From Bacillus shivajii (lineage in GTDB: Bacteria; Bacillota; Bacilli; Bacillales; Salisediminibacteriaceae): a stretch of DNA of 64,000 nucleotides. A model generated the notes under the pieces. It made no database searches and was not told the origin of the DNA. It saw nothing but the letters and a program-made list of their open reading frames with translations. This document shows positions 41,817-50,505 of the stretch, one piece after another. The stretch is taken from assembly GCF_020519665.1 (NCBI RefSeq), contig NZ_CP084703.1, positions 4,030,001-4,094,000 of the forward strand. The letters run 5' to 3'. The position numbers and the translations under genes were made by a program. The number at the start of each line of letters is the position of its first letter. The stretch's first letter is position 1.

Positions 41817-41915
41817 TTTTTCGACAAAACTCTATGAAAACTCATACATTTAACCTACTTATTGAACAGAAGTTTTGCACTCTGTGAAAGTCTTATGATA
41901 TACTTTTGTCGAAAA
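41817..41915. promoter_or_regulatory. Pair of Spo0A-box-like sites
   Basis: TTTTCGACAAAA (41817-41828) and TTTTGTCGAAAA (41904-41915) both contain the TGTCGAA core of the Spo0A box, in opposite orientations about 87 bp apart. They lie in the non-coding interval between the phosphatase gene and the epsC-type gene. They could mark an internal, sporulation-regulator-responsive promoter. The motif is short, so this is suggestive only. Confidence 0.35.
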
Positions 41916-42069
41916 GAAAAACAAAACTCGTCACGATTCGACATATGCTTTTTTTAGTTACGCGTTCAAACACCCTCAAATAGGGTACATACATTGCGAA
42001 TATATATAATGTATTCTCCTTAGCCCAAAAAGAGCTCAATTGGGGTGACATAAAGATCAACCAAATCTT

Positions 42070-42235
42070 TTACCCAATTTTCTCGAACGTCACCTACAAA
42101 AATATGTAGGAAAGGCATTTAACCTAACCTCACACCGTACCAATGGCGACAGAGCGCCTAAGGACTTGCTTGGGCAAACGATCCCACAGCACGGCCGAGT
42201 GCCTCCATTGATAAAGGTAAGGAGACATTACCTAT
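42070..42235 (-). ncRNA. Probable EAR (epsC-type) processive antitermination leader RNA
   Basis: On the minus strand a densely structured stretch starts with a GGTAATGTCTCCTTACC hairpin. An outer AGGCA/TGCCT helix then encloses CCGT/ACGG, which in turn contains the small hairpins TTGC-CCAA-GCAA and GGCG-CTCTGT-CGCC. A CCTACA/TGTAGG hairpin follows. It lies between the capsule regulatory genes and the epsC-type dehydratase, the exact setting of the EAR element of B. subtilis eps, which prevents premature termination in the long operon. The rest of 41520-42306 is non-coding. Confidence 0.72.
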
Positions 42236-42306
42236 TTCTAAAAATCAGCATATTTTTGCTCCATATGTAGTCGAAGATGCCCTTCTTACAAAGAGCATCC
42301 CGTTTT

Positions 42307-43080
42307 TTAAACCTTTAATAATAAACCAAGAAACTTTTTTTGTCGAATTTTTTCCGGACGTTCGATCATCACATGTCCATGTTCAAGAACAATTTCGGCG
42401 TTCTCACGAAAAAAATAAACCAAACTTTCACCAAATTCCTCTTCGATGTCATCGTAAGCTGCGAGTAAGTGATAAGAACGGTTTGTCGTGTTATGTGCAT
42501 CAGAGGCAAGAAAATGTGTTAAGTTCGCTTCAATCATATCTAGAGAAAAAGTTCGAATCTTTTTCCCGAACTTCCCTGCAACACTGCCTGCGGTTACTTG
42601 TGTTAAGCTCCCGTCTTTTACAAAGTTATAAAGCATTTCCGGCTTCTTCATAAAAACTTGGTTACGCTCTGGGTGAACAATCACCGGCGTTAACCCTTTT
42701 AATTGAATATCATAAAGCATTTGTTTTGCATATCTTGGGACTTGTGCCGACGGAAACTCTACAAATAAATACTGACTGTTTGCCAAAGTCATCACTTTGC
42801 CAGAATCATAGTCTTCGAGAATTTCTCCATATAAACGACATTCTTGTCCTGGAAGAATACGAAGAGCAAACGATTGCTTCTTTAACTCTGCATTCACTTC
42901 GCTCACTTTATCAAGAATTCCTTGTTTTTCATTGATGTACTTCCCATTTTGATGATGCGGGGTTGCCACGATTCTTGTTATCCCTTCTCGTTCGGCAACT
43001 TTTGCCATTTCTAGCACATCTTCCATCGTCTGTGCCCCATCATCAACTCCAGGTAGTATATGACAGTGGAGATCAATCAT
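42307..43080 (-). CDS. CpsB/YwqE-type tyrosine-protein phosphatase (PHP family)
   Basis: 257 aa. PHP metal motifs are present: DLHCHILPGVDDGAQ, ATPHHQNGKY, GQECRLYGE, VIVHPERN and LASDAHNTTNR. It dephosphorylates the Tyr-rich tail of the neighbouring kinase and so sets the assembly cycle for polysaccharide chain length. AAGGGG precedes the ATG. The normal trio Wzz-like adaptor, BY-kinase and phosphatase is complete here. Confidence 0.94.
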   Translation of the reverse strand: MIDLHCHILPGVDDGAQTMEDVLEMAKVAEREGITRIVATPHHQNGKYINEKQGILDKVSEVNAELKKQSFALRILPGQECRLYGEILEDYDSGKVMTLANSQYLFVEFPSAQVPRYAKQMLYDIQLKGLTPVIVHPERNQVFMKKPEMLYNFVKDGSLTQVTAGSVAGKFGKKIRTFSLDMIEANLTHFLASDAHNTTNRSYHLLAAYDDIEEEFGESLVYFFRENAEIVLEHGHVMIERPEKIRQKKFLGLLLKV

Positions 43081-43204
43081 TGATTGAGCCCCTTTCTTTT
43101 TTTGTAATTATATGAAACCAATACCAAAGTAGTACTTATTTCACCCGAATGTAGTCCATTATACCATTTTATTGGGTATTTTCTACCTCGAATCTAGAAC
43201 TTTT

Positions 43205-43906
43205 TTATTTTTCACCGTAATAATAATAGTACTGCGAATCTTTCATATCACAATCATTTAGCACAGCACCTAGAATATTTGCGTCAACCTTATTTAATGA
43301 TTCAACGGCCTTTTTTGCAAAATCTTCTTCTGTCTTTCCACTTCTTACAACTAAGATCGCTCCATCACAAAAACGTGACAAAATCTGTGGGTCTGTTACA
43401 ACATTCACTGGTGGTGCATCAAATAATACGTAATCATAATGCTTTTCAAGCTCTTGAATGAACATTTCCATCGCTTTCGTTCCCAGCAATTCACTCGGAT
43501 TTGGTGGAACTGGACCAGATGTTAACACATCTAAGTTCTCAACCGCTGTTTCATGAACCGTATCGAAGAATTCCGTCTGTTTTGCAAGAACGGTCGTTAA
43601 CCCTTTTTGGTTCGGTAGCTGGAACGTAAAGTGAACCGTTGGTTTACGTAAATCAGAGTCAATAATTAGAACTTTCTTCCCTTGTTGCGCGAGTACAACC
43701 GCTAAGTTTGAAATCGTTGTCGATTTCCCTTCTCCAGGTGTTGAAGAAGTAACCATGATCGTTTGGATTTTCTTATCGATCGCGGCAAATTGAATATTCG
43801 TTCTCAGCGTTCGAAATTGCTCTGAAATTGGAGATTTCTTATCAAAGTGTGTGACTAAGTTTCGTTGTTTATCTGATACGACTTGTTTTTTTCTTCTACG
43901 CGCCAA
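43205..43906 (-). CDS. CpsD/CapB-type BY-kinase
   Basis: Bacterial tyrosine kinase of about 233 aa. Walker A TSSTPGEGKSTT, Walker A' VLIIDSDLRKP and Walker B YVLFDAPPV are present, and a C-terminal Tyr cluster (QYYYYYG) is the autophosphorylation site. The frame is open to TTG 43948, overlapping the adaptor gene by 53 nt. I prefer the internal TTG 43906 (AGGA about 10 nt upstream; homologs start close to ARRRKK). It pairs with the Wzz-type adaptor encoded just upstream. Confidence 0.92.
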   Translation of the reverse strand: MARRRKKQVVSDKQRNLVTHFDKKSPISEQFRTLRTNIQFAAIDKKIQTIMVTSSTPGEGKSTTISNLAVVLAQQGKKVLIIDSDLRKPTVHFTFQLPNQKGLTTVLAKQTEFFDTVHETAVENLDVLTSGPVPPNPSELLGTKAMEMFIQELEKHYDYVLFDAPPVNVVTDPQILSRFCDGAILVVRSGKTEEDFAKKAVESLNKVDANILGAVLNDCDMKDSQYYYYYGEK

Positions 43907-44639
43907 AGTTCTCACGTCCTGTTCTTGATTGACTTCTTGATGGACCAAGTTTTCCCGCTTTCACTTCATTAATGGTAGAAACGGCAGCTAATACTGGAAT
44001 CCCTAGTTTTTCCTCAATATCATCTTCTGTTTTCACCGTATTGTCTAAGAACTCAAGTAAAAATGCGAGTCCTACCCCCGCCATTAATCCAACAACTAAA
44101 GCAATCGCCATGTTTAATGTCGGATTCGGGTTAACTGGACTTGGATTTTCTGAAAGCTCCGCCGCTGACAAGATCGACACATTATCTACACTCATAATGT
44201 CGACAATATCACGTTGGAACACGGTTGCAACGGTATTTGCAATTTGCACCGCCATTGCAGGGTTCGTATCTTCAACAGAAATACTTACGACTTGCGAATC
44301 CCCTTCACTTCTAACACTAACCTGGTTTCTTAAATTACTAACAGATCGTTCCAAGCCTAACTCTTCTTGAACTGGTTCTAAAATACGTGGAGATGTAATA
44401 ATAACGTTATACGTATTAATTAACTCTCGATTTGTTCGTAAGTCCCCTTGGGATATAGGTTGGCCGTCTTCTTTGGATTGGTTAACGAGTAATTGCGTTG
44501 AATTTTGGTAGGTTGGAGTAAGCATAAAATACGAAACAATTGCACTTGCAGCAACAGCAACGGCTGTTATTACGATAATTATTTTTAGGCGCTTCTTTAA
44601 AGTATGAAATATCTCTTTTAAACTAATCGTCTCTTCCAT
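43896..44639 (-). CDS. Wzz/CpsC-type chain-length regulator and kinase adaptor
   Basis: 247 aa. Two transmembrane helices (about 18-40 and 178-200) flank an extracellular coiled Wzz domain (YQNSTQLLVNQS, DLRTNRELINTYNVIITSPRIL). The short cytoplasmic C-terminus after the second helix (LEFLDNTVKTEDDIEEKLGIPVLAAV) activates the BY-kinase in homologs. First gene of the 27-kb cluster, with AGGAGG before the ATG. It controls polymer length and localises the kinase. Confidence 0.93.
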   Translation of the reverse strand: MEETISLKEIFHTLKKRLKIIIVITAVAVAASAIVSYFMLTPTYQNSTQLLVNQSKEDGQPISQGDLRTNRELINTYNVIITSPRILEPVQEELGLERSVSNLRNQVSVRSEGDSQVVSISVEDTNPAMAVQIANTVATVFQRDIVDIMSVDNVSILSAAELSENPSPVNPNPTLNMAIALVVGLMAGVGLAFLLEFLDNTVKTEDDIEEKLGIPVLAAVSTINEVKAGKLGPSRSQSRTGRENFGA

Positions 44640-44675
44640 TTTGTCCTCCTAATCACATGCATTCATTACCTTCTC

Positions 44676-44704
44676 ATGCTATATCATTTAATGATAAATG
44701 TAAA
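44676..44704 (-). promoter_or_regulatory. Candidate promoter of the polysaccharide cluster with palindrome in spacer
   Basis: On the minus strand TTTACA is followed after 17 nt by TAGCAT, about 40 nt before the Wzz start. The spacer is a perfect inverted repeat, TATCATT-N-AATGATA (44682-44696), which looks like an operator. The -10 match is only partial. Confidence 0.4.
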
Positions 44705-44745
44705 TATTTTGTGGAAAAATGAGAAAAATAGAATATTTTTGTAGA

Positions 44746-44774
44746 TTGCTAAACTTTCTCGTAATGACTATACT
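44746..44774 (+). promoter_or_regulatory. Candidate sigma-A promoter of the LCP gene
   Basis: TTGCTA, 17-nt spacer, TATACT. The leader to the LCP start is about 135 nt long and contains a short frame (from 44833) that overlaps the LCP start. It is divergent from the cluster promoter about 40 bp away. Confidence 0.5.
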
Positions 44775-44917
44775 AATCTTAATCAATCGTTTATAATTTT
44801 GTAACTAGGAGAGTGTTTCCAATTGAGTTTTTATGAAACGATTTTCCTATAAAGGGCGACGAAAGTTACAAAAGGCCAGATTTGGCTATTTTATATTAAA
44901 AGGAGAAACGAGAAAAG

Positions 44918-45874
44918 ATGAAAAAAGCTCTTATTATTATCGGTTCATTTATTGGCGTTCTTATTTTAGCTGTCGCAGGTTATGCCTATCATCTATACAG
45001 CTCTGTGCAAAGCACGGTAGACGACCAAATGCACGTGTCGATTGAACGTGAAAAATCAGCAAAACGTGCAATTGAAGTCGACGTAGAAGCAAAAGAGCCA
45101 CTCGCCTTTTTACTATTAGGAGTCGACACAAGTAATGTCGAAAGCGGACGTTCCGACACGATTATGGTCATAACGGTTAACCCCGAAGACGAATCAATGA
45201 AAATGCTCAGCATTCCTAGAGATACAAGAACTGAAATTATCGGACGCGGCTTTGACGACAAAATCAACCACGCATATGCTTTCGGTGGTCCAGAAATGGC
45301 AATGGACACGGTCGAGAATTATTTAGACATTCCAATTGATTATTTCATGGCAGTCAACATGGATGGCTTCCAAGATATCGTTGACGCACTAGGCGGTGTC
45401 ACTGTCGATAATCCCTTTTCCTTTACACAAAGCGGTCACCGATTTGATGAAGGAGAAATCTTTTTAGAAGGCGAAGAAGCGCTCGCATATGCTCGTATGA
45501 GAAGACAAGATAGCCGCGGTGACTTAGGCCGTAATGACCGTCAGCGCCAAATTATGACAGCCATTATTGATGAAGGTGCCCATTTATCTTCTGTAACAAG
45601 AGCACAGTCGATTTTAGACGCAATGGGTAACAACATCGCAACAAACTTAACATTTGAGCAAATGATGAAAATTCAAAGCAACTACCGTAGTGCCAGACAT
45701 TCAATGACAACTCTCGAAATTGATGGCCACGGTGATCGGATTAATAATATTTGGTATTATATCGTTCCAGAAGAAGAACGTCAGCGCGTTTCTGGTAAAC
45801 TACAAGCTCACCTAGATTTAGAGCGAGCAGTCGCTAACAACACAGATAATGACGACGAAGACGATGACGCATAA
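44918..45874 (+). CDS. LytR-CpsA-Psr (LCP) family transferase
   Basis: 318 aa. One N-terminal transmembrane helix (about 4-26) is followed by the extracellular LCP domain with FLLLGVDTSNVESGRSDTIMVI, MLSIPRDTRTEI, KINHAYAFGGPEMAMDTVE and the conserved Arg pair in GDLGRNDRQRQIM. The C-terminal tail is very acidic (DNDDEDDD). LCP enzymes transfer lipid-linked polymers (teichoic acid, capsule) to peptidoglycan. Placed divergently from the capsule operon, it probably attaches that polymer to the wall. Confidence 0.92.
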   Translation: MKKALIIIGSFIGVLILAVAGYAYHLYSSVQSTVDDQMHVSIEREKSAKRAIEVDVEAKEPLAFLLLGVDTSNVESGRSDTIMVITVNPEDESMKMLSIPRDTRTEIIGRGFDDKINHAYAFGGPEMAMDTVENYLDIPIDYFMAVNMDGFQDIVDALGGVTVDNPFSFTQSGHRFDEGEIFLEGEEALAYARMRRQDSRGDLGRNDRQRQIMTAIIDEGAHLSSVTRAQSILDAMGNNIATNLTFEQMMKIQSNYRSARHSMTTLEIDGHGDRINNIWYYIVPEEERQRVSGKLQAHLDLERAVANNTDNDDEDDDA

Positions 45875-45891
45875 ATAATCGAATTTGCTTC

Positions 45892-45919
45892 GCACCTCCC
45901 GCTCCGGGAGGTGCTTTTT
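45892..45919 (+). terminator. Intrinsic terminator after the LCP gene
   Basis: GCACCTCCC-GCTCC-GGGAGGTGC followed by TTTTT. Confidence 0.9.
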
Positions 45920-45948
45920 CATGCAACCGCAGTTCCGAAGGTACCTTG

Positions 45949-46116
45949 AATACAAGCAACTTTTTTCATAATACTGGCAACTTATATACAAATACAAGCA
46001 ACTTTCTACCTAATACTGGCAACTTCTTGCTGAATACTGGCAACTTCTTGCTGAATACTGGCAACTTCCCTTCCAATACTAGCAACTCTCCCTCCAATAC
46101 AAGCAACTTCGCCTTT
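45949..46116 (+). repeat. 21-bp repeat array 1 (8 units, forward)
   Basis: Eight units, each exactly 21 nt, with core AATAC-NN-GCAACTT (NN = AA, TG or TA; one unit has GCAACTC) followed by 7 variable nt. It lies between the convergent 3' ends of the LCP and NERD genes. The last unit reaches the stop codon of the NERD gene. Frames through the array are open only because 21 is a multiple of three. Confidence 0.9.
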
Positions 46117-47131
46117 AAAATAACCTCTTTCGTGACCAGTTTTTTGCTTTTTCAATAATAAATTGTTTCAAGTCGTACTTCCGGTTTTTAAAAGTTCCTT
46201 GAAATGGGAGGTTTAAGCGACGGAGGCTTCTTGAGGCAAGAGAGTCGCAATGGAGGTCGGCAAAGTCTTTAAATTCACGTTTAGTGATAGATGTCGATTT
46301 TAATAACCCGAAATCTACTAATGTCTCTTCATAAACATCCTTTGATTTTTTATTGCATTTTTGACAATAAAAGGTGCCGTAATCACGACTTAACGGGAGA
46401 TACCCGCATTTGAGGCAGCGGATTCCGATTGAAAGGTCATCAAGGGGAACAGGGGTTTGCTCAAAATCTGAAAGCCAAGGATCATGTTCTTTTATTAAGT
46501 GACTGGCTATATTATGTAAATCTCCAACCGGGGTTTTTCTTGAATAGCTCTTGTCCAAAGTCCGCAATTGATAGAGGATATTCCAGCTACGAGTAACAAA
46601 GTCGTTGACGGTCTTATCATCCTGGTCACTTTTTATAGCGGCGTTTCTATTCGTAAGAACGACTTTCCCACAAATAGGTAACGGAAAATCAATATTGTAC
46701 GATCGGAAAAATTCACTTAATTGCCACTGAAGATTCTTCACCTGGTTTATCGGGCATTGGAACACCTCCGTTTTTTCCGGTTCATCTTCGAGTTTGAGCT
46801 TACGAATGAGTTGATAGTGCATGTGTTCAAAATAAAGGTCCCCAGTTATATTTTTCACTTCATAAATCATCGCGTATCTCGGATTTAATAACAGAATGTC
46901 AATTTGAAAGTGGCGGCCGTTTAGCGGTAGTTTGAGGTCATGGAGAATCAAGTTGTCATTCGGGAGTGAGCGCAAATAGTAATCAAGCGAAATTTCACCT
47001 CTAAAACCAGCTAGCTTCCGCTGATACATTTGGTTCAGATCTTCCCATTGAAGGTGGGCCCTATCCAATCGACTGAGGATCGCTTCTAACCGACGGATCT
47101 CTAGAGGCAACGAAGGAGGTTTAACAATCAA
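46115..47131 (-). CDS. NERD (nuclease-related) domain protein with zinc ribbon
   Basis: 338 aa from TTG 47131 (AAGGAAG 8 nt upstream); a GTG three codons earlier is the alternative. NERD core residues: RGEISLDYYLRSL, FQIDILLLNPRYAMIYEVKNITGDLYF, which matches the nuclease-like E...D...ExK pattern. A C-terminal zinc ribbon follows (CLKCGYLPLSRDYGTFYCQKC) and then a basic tail. The family is widespread in Bacillus, with unproven DNA-processing roles. It is flanked on both sides by 21-bp repeat arrays. Confidence 0.85.
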   Translation of the reverse strand: MIVKPPSLPLEIRRLEAILSRLDRAHLQWEDLNQMYQRKLAGFRGEISLDYYLRSLPNDNLILHDLKLPLNGRHFQIDILLLNPRYAMIYEVKNITGDLYFEHMHYQLIRKLKLEDEPEKTEVFQCPINQVKNLQWQLSEFFRSYNIDFPLPICGKVVLTNRNAAIKSDQDDKTVNDFVTRSWNILYQLRTLDKSYSRKTPVGDLHNIASHLIKEHDPWLSDFEQTPVPLDDLSIGIRCLKCGYLPLSRDYGTFYCQKCNKKSKDVYEETLVDFGLLKSTSITKREFKDFADLHCDSLASRSLRRLNLPFQGTFKNRKYDLKQFIIEKAKNWSRKRLF

Positions 47132-47261
47132 CGTGGACACTTCCTTTATTAAGTTTTTTGATGGAGTCTCGCAGAGGAAAAATCTACCTTTATTTTATAA
47201 AAAGAAGCAGAATTTGTGAAGTAGAAAGAGCGTATTTTCGGGTGAAATTGACTTCTCATCA

Positions 47262-47408
47262 CATACGAGCAACTTTTATTGGAATACTGGCAACTCCCCG
47301 TCCAATACGAGCAACCTCCCTTCGAATATTGGCAACTCCCCATTCAATACAAGCAACTTCTCTTCGAATACGAGCAACTTTACCCAAAGTACAAACAACC
47401 TAACAAAA
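47262..47408 (+). repeat. 21-bp repeat array 2 (7 units, forward)
   Basis: Seven units at exact 21-nt spacing; the last is degenerate (AGTACAAACAACC). It lies in the divergent interval upstream of the NERD gene and of the small zinc-ribbon gene. The interval 47132-47628 otherwise holds a weak GAGGC/GCCTC hairpin with six T's at 47480-47497 and no gene. Confidence 0.88.
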
Positions 47409-47628
47409 GAGAAAAATTACCTTATAAACGGTCAGAAAATTAAAAAAATATCCGAATAATATGTTAAGAAGCAGTGGATGAGGCCCTGCCTCTTTTTTCC
47501 TACCGCCCTATCATCTAGGCTCATTTTTCGTCGATAGATTAGGACCGATGACACGACAAGTTTCTCCTTCTTTTTCGCATGTATCTGATAGAATTAGCAG
47601 TAACAAAATACACGTTGAGGTGATAAGC

Positions 47629-47841
47629 ATGTCATTTAATCTCGTACTAGATGCTATTTTAGGTGAGCGAATTACTTTTTATGAAGTAGAATGTTTAGCA
47701 TGCGGCTTTAACGAAGTGTATTATGCAGATCCTCATACAAATAAACAAATTGGCAGAGCCTGTCAACATTGCGATTCGATCCAAGTCTTCGATCGTAACT
47801 TGGAAAAGAAACAAATGGTTCAATTAGATGGGTTACCATAA
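47629..47841 (+). CDS. Small zinc-ribbon protein (70 aa)
   Basis: 70 aa from ATG 47629, preceded by GAGGTGA. Two CxxC knuckles (CLACGF and CQHCDS), 22-25 residues apart, form a probable zinc ribbon, followed by a short acidic/amide tail. The frame is open upstream, but that part is not supported. Function unknown; nucleic-acid or protein binding is possible. Confidence 0.65.
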   Translation: MSFNLVLDAILGERITFYEVECLACGFNEVYYADPHTNKQIGRACQHCDSIQVFDRNLEKKQMVQLDGLP

Positions 47842-47970
47842 AGAAAACGCGGCGATTACCAAGTCTTTTACGAAGGGAAAGCCTCAGTTGCACTAGTAGA
47901 CATAAAAATTTTGGCTACCTAGAGTCAGCTTAATTGTTAAAATTTATACTTTCCTTTAGTGTAAAAAGTG

Positions 47971-47999
47971 CGCGGAACTCTCGGAGTTTCGCGTTTTTT
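47971..47999 (+). terminator. Intrinsic terminator after the zinc-ribbon gene
   Basis: CGCGGAACTC-TCG-GAGTTTCGCG followed by TTTTTT. Confidence 0.88.
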
Positions 48000-48077
48000 A
48001 TGATGTGCGTGTTGACCGGAGATTTCCATTTGCCATGATGCATGGGTGTTGAATCAAGTTGACTATATTTGTGCTAA

Positions 48078-48210
48078 AAGTTGCTTTTATTTTAACTGAA
48101 GTTGCTCGTATTTTAACTAAAGTTACTAGTATTGTTACTCAAGTTGCTTTTATCCTCAACAAGGTTGCTTGTATTTCCACCAAAGTTGATTGTATCCTTA
48201 ACAAAGTTTG
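48078..48210 (-). repeat. 21-bp repeat array 3 (6 units, reverse)
   Basis: Six units of the same family in reverse orientation (AAGTTGC-NN-GTATT on the plus strand), with GTTGC cores spaced every 21 nt and more decay than in the other arrays. It lies between the convergent ends of the zinc-ribbon and SRPBCC genes. Confidence 0.8.
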
Positions 48211-48233
48211 AGCATACTCCTTACATCTATCTA

Positions 48234-48710
48234 CTATTGACTCGATGTATCCCCCTTTAAGTTTTGCGATACTTCCGCCTCAGCTATTTTTTTAAATGTT
48301 TTCGCGCGTGATTTGATGAGTGTCTGCATATATCTTTCCAAAAACAGCTTGTCGGCGAGTATGCCAACTAGTCCGAATGGGGATCGGTATTCGAGCATGC
48401 CGACCATCATAGTGCCATCCGACACTTCAAAAAACTCTCGTATATGCGTATAGGTTTGGAAGGTGCCGCGAACCATGATAACGAGTTTATGAGGGCTGTC
48501 CATAAATGAAACCATTGCTGTCAGTCTTTGTTTTATCCCAAAATGTTGTACCTCCCAGGTTACATTGTCCCCTTCTTCCAAAAGGCCTTCCGTCACTCCG
48601 CAAACAGCTTGATCTTTTGTTATTTGCATATGAATATCAACATTTCTTGCCAATTCGAAACAAACTTCCATAGGTGCTTGAATTAACTGTTTATACTTAA
48701 ACTCGGGCAT
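48234..48710 (-). CDS. SRPBCC family protein
   Basis: 158 aa START-like/SRPBCC domain: an initial strand YKQLIQAPMEVCFELARNVDIHMQI, a central beta-sheet (TWEVQHFGIKQRLTAMVSFMDSP) and the long C-terminal helix (LADKLFLERYMQTLIKSRAKTFKKIAE). It is predicted to bind a hydrophobic ligand or act as a cell-division-inhibitor-like SRPBCC protein. AAGGAG lies before the ATG. Ligand unknown; stands alone. Confidence 0.82.
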   Translation of the reverse strand: MPEFKYKQLIQAPMEVCFELARNVDIHMQITKDQAVCGVTEGLLEEGDNVTWEVQHFGIKQRLTAMVSFMDSPHKLVIMVRGTFQTYTHIREFFEVSDGTMMVGMLEYRSPFGLVGILADKLFLERYMQTLIKSRAKTFKKIAEAEVSQNLKGDTSSQ

Positions 48711-48976
48711 GTCATGTTCTCCTTTTTTCCAATCATTATCATTAGTTTTTTACAAATGATGGGATTTTATGACATGACTGAAATGGAAGAGATAAATAAT
48801 TGGAGGAATATGTTTCCCATTTGCCCAAGATTTTGTTTTTTCACCAAAAGATTACAAATATTACAGGGCGTTTAATATTTAATGACGTATCAGCTGAGAC
48901 TATTGTTACATTTGCTAGATTTATATACACTATTGTTGTAACAACTTAGAGAAGAATTAAGGGGAGAGGAAAGTTT

Positions 48977-49975
48977 ATGAAAAAAGTTGTATTAAGCGTT
49001 ACGTTGGCGGGTAGTTTGTTTATCTTACCTAGCATTTCTGAGGCAGCACTCGGAGATCAAACTTTGCGTGAAGGAATGCGTCACAATGATGTTGTCGAAT
49101 TGCAGGAGGTTTTGAGAGACAAGGGCCACTTTACCTTCCACACATCGACAGGTTTTTTTGGGGAAATTACTCGAAGTGCTGTTCGTGATTTTCAACGCTC
49201 AGCAGGAATCCAAGTCGATGGTATTGTGGGACCTCAAACATTTGGAGCTCTTGAAGTAAGTGGGACAAGCTCGAACGGCTCTAGTTCAAGTAGCTCTAGT
49301 TCAACTGCTTCCAACTCAAGTAGTTCCGTTACATTCGAAACGACATTGAGAAACGGCATGCGCGGCAGTCATGTACGTGCACTGCAAGACGCATTGAGAG
49401 ATCGAGGGTTTAGTGCTGGATCGTCTGGTATTTATGGGCCAAAAACGATTGCAGGTGTCCGAGATTTCCAACGCGCAGCAGGAATCGGCGTTGATGGCAT
49501 TGCTGGCCCTCAAACGTTTGGAGCATTAAATAATGGCGTTAGCAGAGAGTCTAACGAAACGAACATTTCTAGTAGTTCAAGCAGTAGTTCTAGCTCTGAC
49601 TCTAGCTCGTCTACTAATCTAGCATCCGGTCTTGAGTCCACTGCTAAGGATTTAATCGGAACACCGTACTCATGGGGAGGAACATCACCTTCTGGTTTTG
49701 ACTGCAGTGGATTCTTAGGATATGTATTCAGCCAAAATGGTGTCGACATTCCAAGAACTGTTTCTGGAATCCATAGTGCAAGCTCAAGTGTGTCTTCACC
49801 GCAAAAAGGTGACTTAGTCTTCTTTGAAACGTACACTTCAGGACCATCTCATGCGGGAATTTACCTTGGTAACGGTGACTTCATCCATGCAGGTACATCC
49901 ACTGGTGTAACAATTTCAAACCTAAGCCAGTCTTACTGGAACCAACGTTACTTAGGTGCAGGACGTATTAACTAA
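48977..49975 (+). CDS. Secreted NlpC/P60 endopeptidase with two peptidoglycan-binding domains
   Basis: 332 aa. Signal peptide with cleavage after SEA. Two PG_binding_1 repeats (about 25-90 and 115-185) are separated by Ser-rich linkers. The C-terminal NlpC/P60 domain has catalytic Cys in FDCSGFLGYVF and His in SHAGIYLGNGDFIHAG. It cleaves gamma-D-Glu-linked stem peptides in cell-wall turnover. It is a paralog of 59832-61409, which has four binding repeats; the first repeats of both are nearly the same. Followed by a strong terminator. Confidence 0.93.
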   Translation: MKKVVLSVTLAGSLFILPSISEAALGDQTLREGMRHNDVVELQEVLRDKGHFTFHTSTGFFGEITRSAVRDFQRSAGIQVDGIVGPQTFGALEVSGTSSNGSSSSSSSSTASNSSSSVTFETTLRNGMRGSHVRALQDALRDRGFSAGSSGIYGPKTIAGVRDFQRAAGIGVDGIAGPQTFGALNNGVSRESNETNISSSSSSSSSSDSSSSTNLASGLESTAKDLIGTPYSWGGTSPSGFDCSGFLGYVFSQNGVDIPRTVSGIHSASSSVSSPQKGDLVFFETYTSGPSHAGIYLGNGDFIHAGTSTGVTISNLSQSYWNQRYLGAGRIN

Positions 49976-50090
49976 AATTTTTCTTTGAAAATTGTACAAA
50001 TAACAAAATGAAACACACATATACTCAAGTTTACAACTTTATATGTAACTACTATCCCCCTATATATAAACTACTAAACATACTTATAAG

Positions 50091-50129
50091 AAAAAAGCTT
50101 AAAGATTTGATCATCTTTAAGCTTTTTTT
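50091..50129 (+). terminator. Intrinsic terminator after the NlpC/P60 gene
   Basis: AAAAAGCTTAAAGAT ... ATCTTTAAGC followed by TTTTTTT; works in both directions. Confidence 0.9.
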
Positions 50130-50165
50130 GTCTTATAGTTATTCTATCGGTGAACAAATTCATTG

Positions 50166-50457
50166 AAGTTGCTTGTATTTCGTAGAAAGTTGCTTGTATT
50201 TGAACGGAAGTTGCTTGTATTTCGTAGATAGTTGCTCGTATCCTTACCAAAGTTGCCAGTATCCTAACAAAAGTTGCCAGTATCCTAACAAAAGTTGTTC
50301 GTATTCTAACAAAAGTTGCTCGTATTCTTACAAAAGTTGCTCGTATTCTAACAAAAGTTGCTCGTATTCCAATAAAAAGTTGTTCGTATTCTAACAAAAG
50401 TTGTTCGTATTCTAACAAAAGTTGCTCGTATTCCAATAAAAAGTTCGTCGTAGCTAT
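50166..50457 (-). repeat. 21-bp repeat array 4 (14 units, reverse)
   Basis: GTTGC/GTTGT cores at 50168, 50189, 50210 and so on to 50443, spaced 21 nt with only two 22-nt steps. The consensus on the plus strand is AAGTTGCTCGTATT then CTAACAA. It lies between convergent 3' ends of the NlpC/P60 and PBP genes, outside the terminators. The last eight units are the most homogeneous, suggesting recent local expansion. Apparent ORFs through it on both strands are artefacts of the 21-nt period. Confidence 0.92.
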
Positions 50458-50469
50458 TCGCACATACTG

Positions 50470-50500
50470 AAAAAGCCTGGTTCCGAGATGGACCAGGCAT
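50470..50500 (-). terminator. Intrinsic terminator of the PBP gene
   Basis: GCCTGGT ... ACCAGGC stem, followed on the minus strand by TTTTTCAG. Confidence 0.85.
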
Positions 50501-50505
50501 TTCTT

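Noticed and set aside
42070-42235. T-box or metabolite riboswitch
   Set aside because: No T-box sequence or known aptamer motif was recognised, while the position and fold match the EAR type.
44833-45045. Upstream ORF overlapping the LCP start
   Set aside because: It lacks a clear ribosome site and its second half is out of frame with a well-supported LCP gene; at most it is a short leader peptide.
46115-47131. NERD protein with flanking arrays as a new defence system
   Set aside because: The arrays also flank unrelated genes (PBP, LLM oxidoreductase, DoxX), so adjacency to the NERD gene is not specific.
50074-50463. Long apparent ORFs running through the repeat arrays on both strands (also at 45946, 47149, 52581, 56462, 56505)
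   Set aside because: They exist because the repeat period is 21 nt, a multiple of three. They have heptad-like low complexity, no ribosome sites and no independent conservation, so they are not listed as genes.
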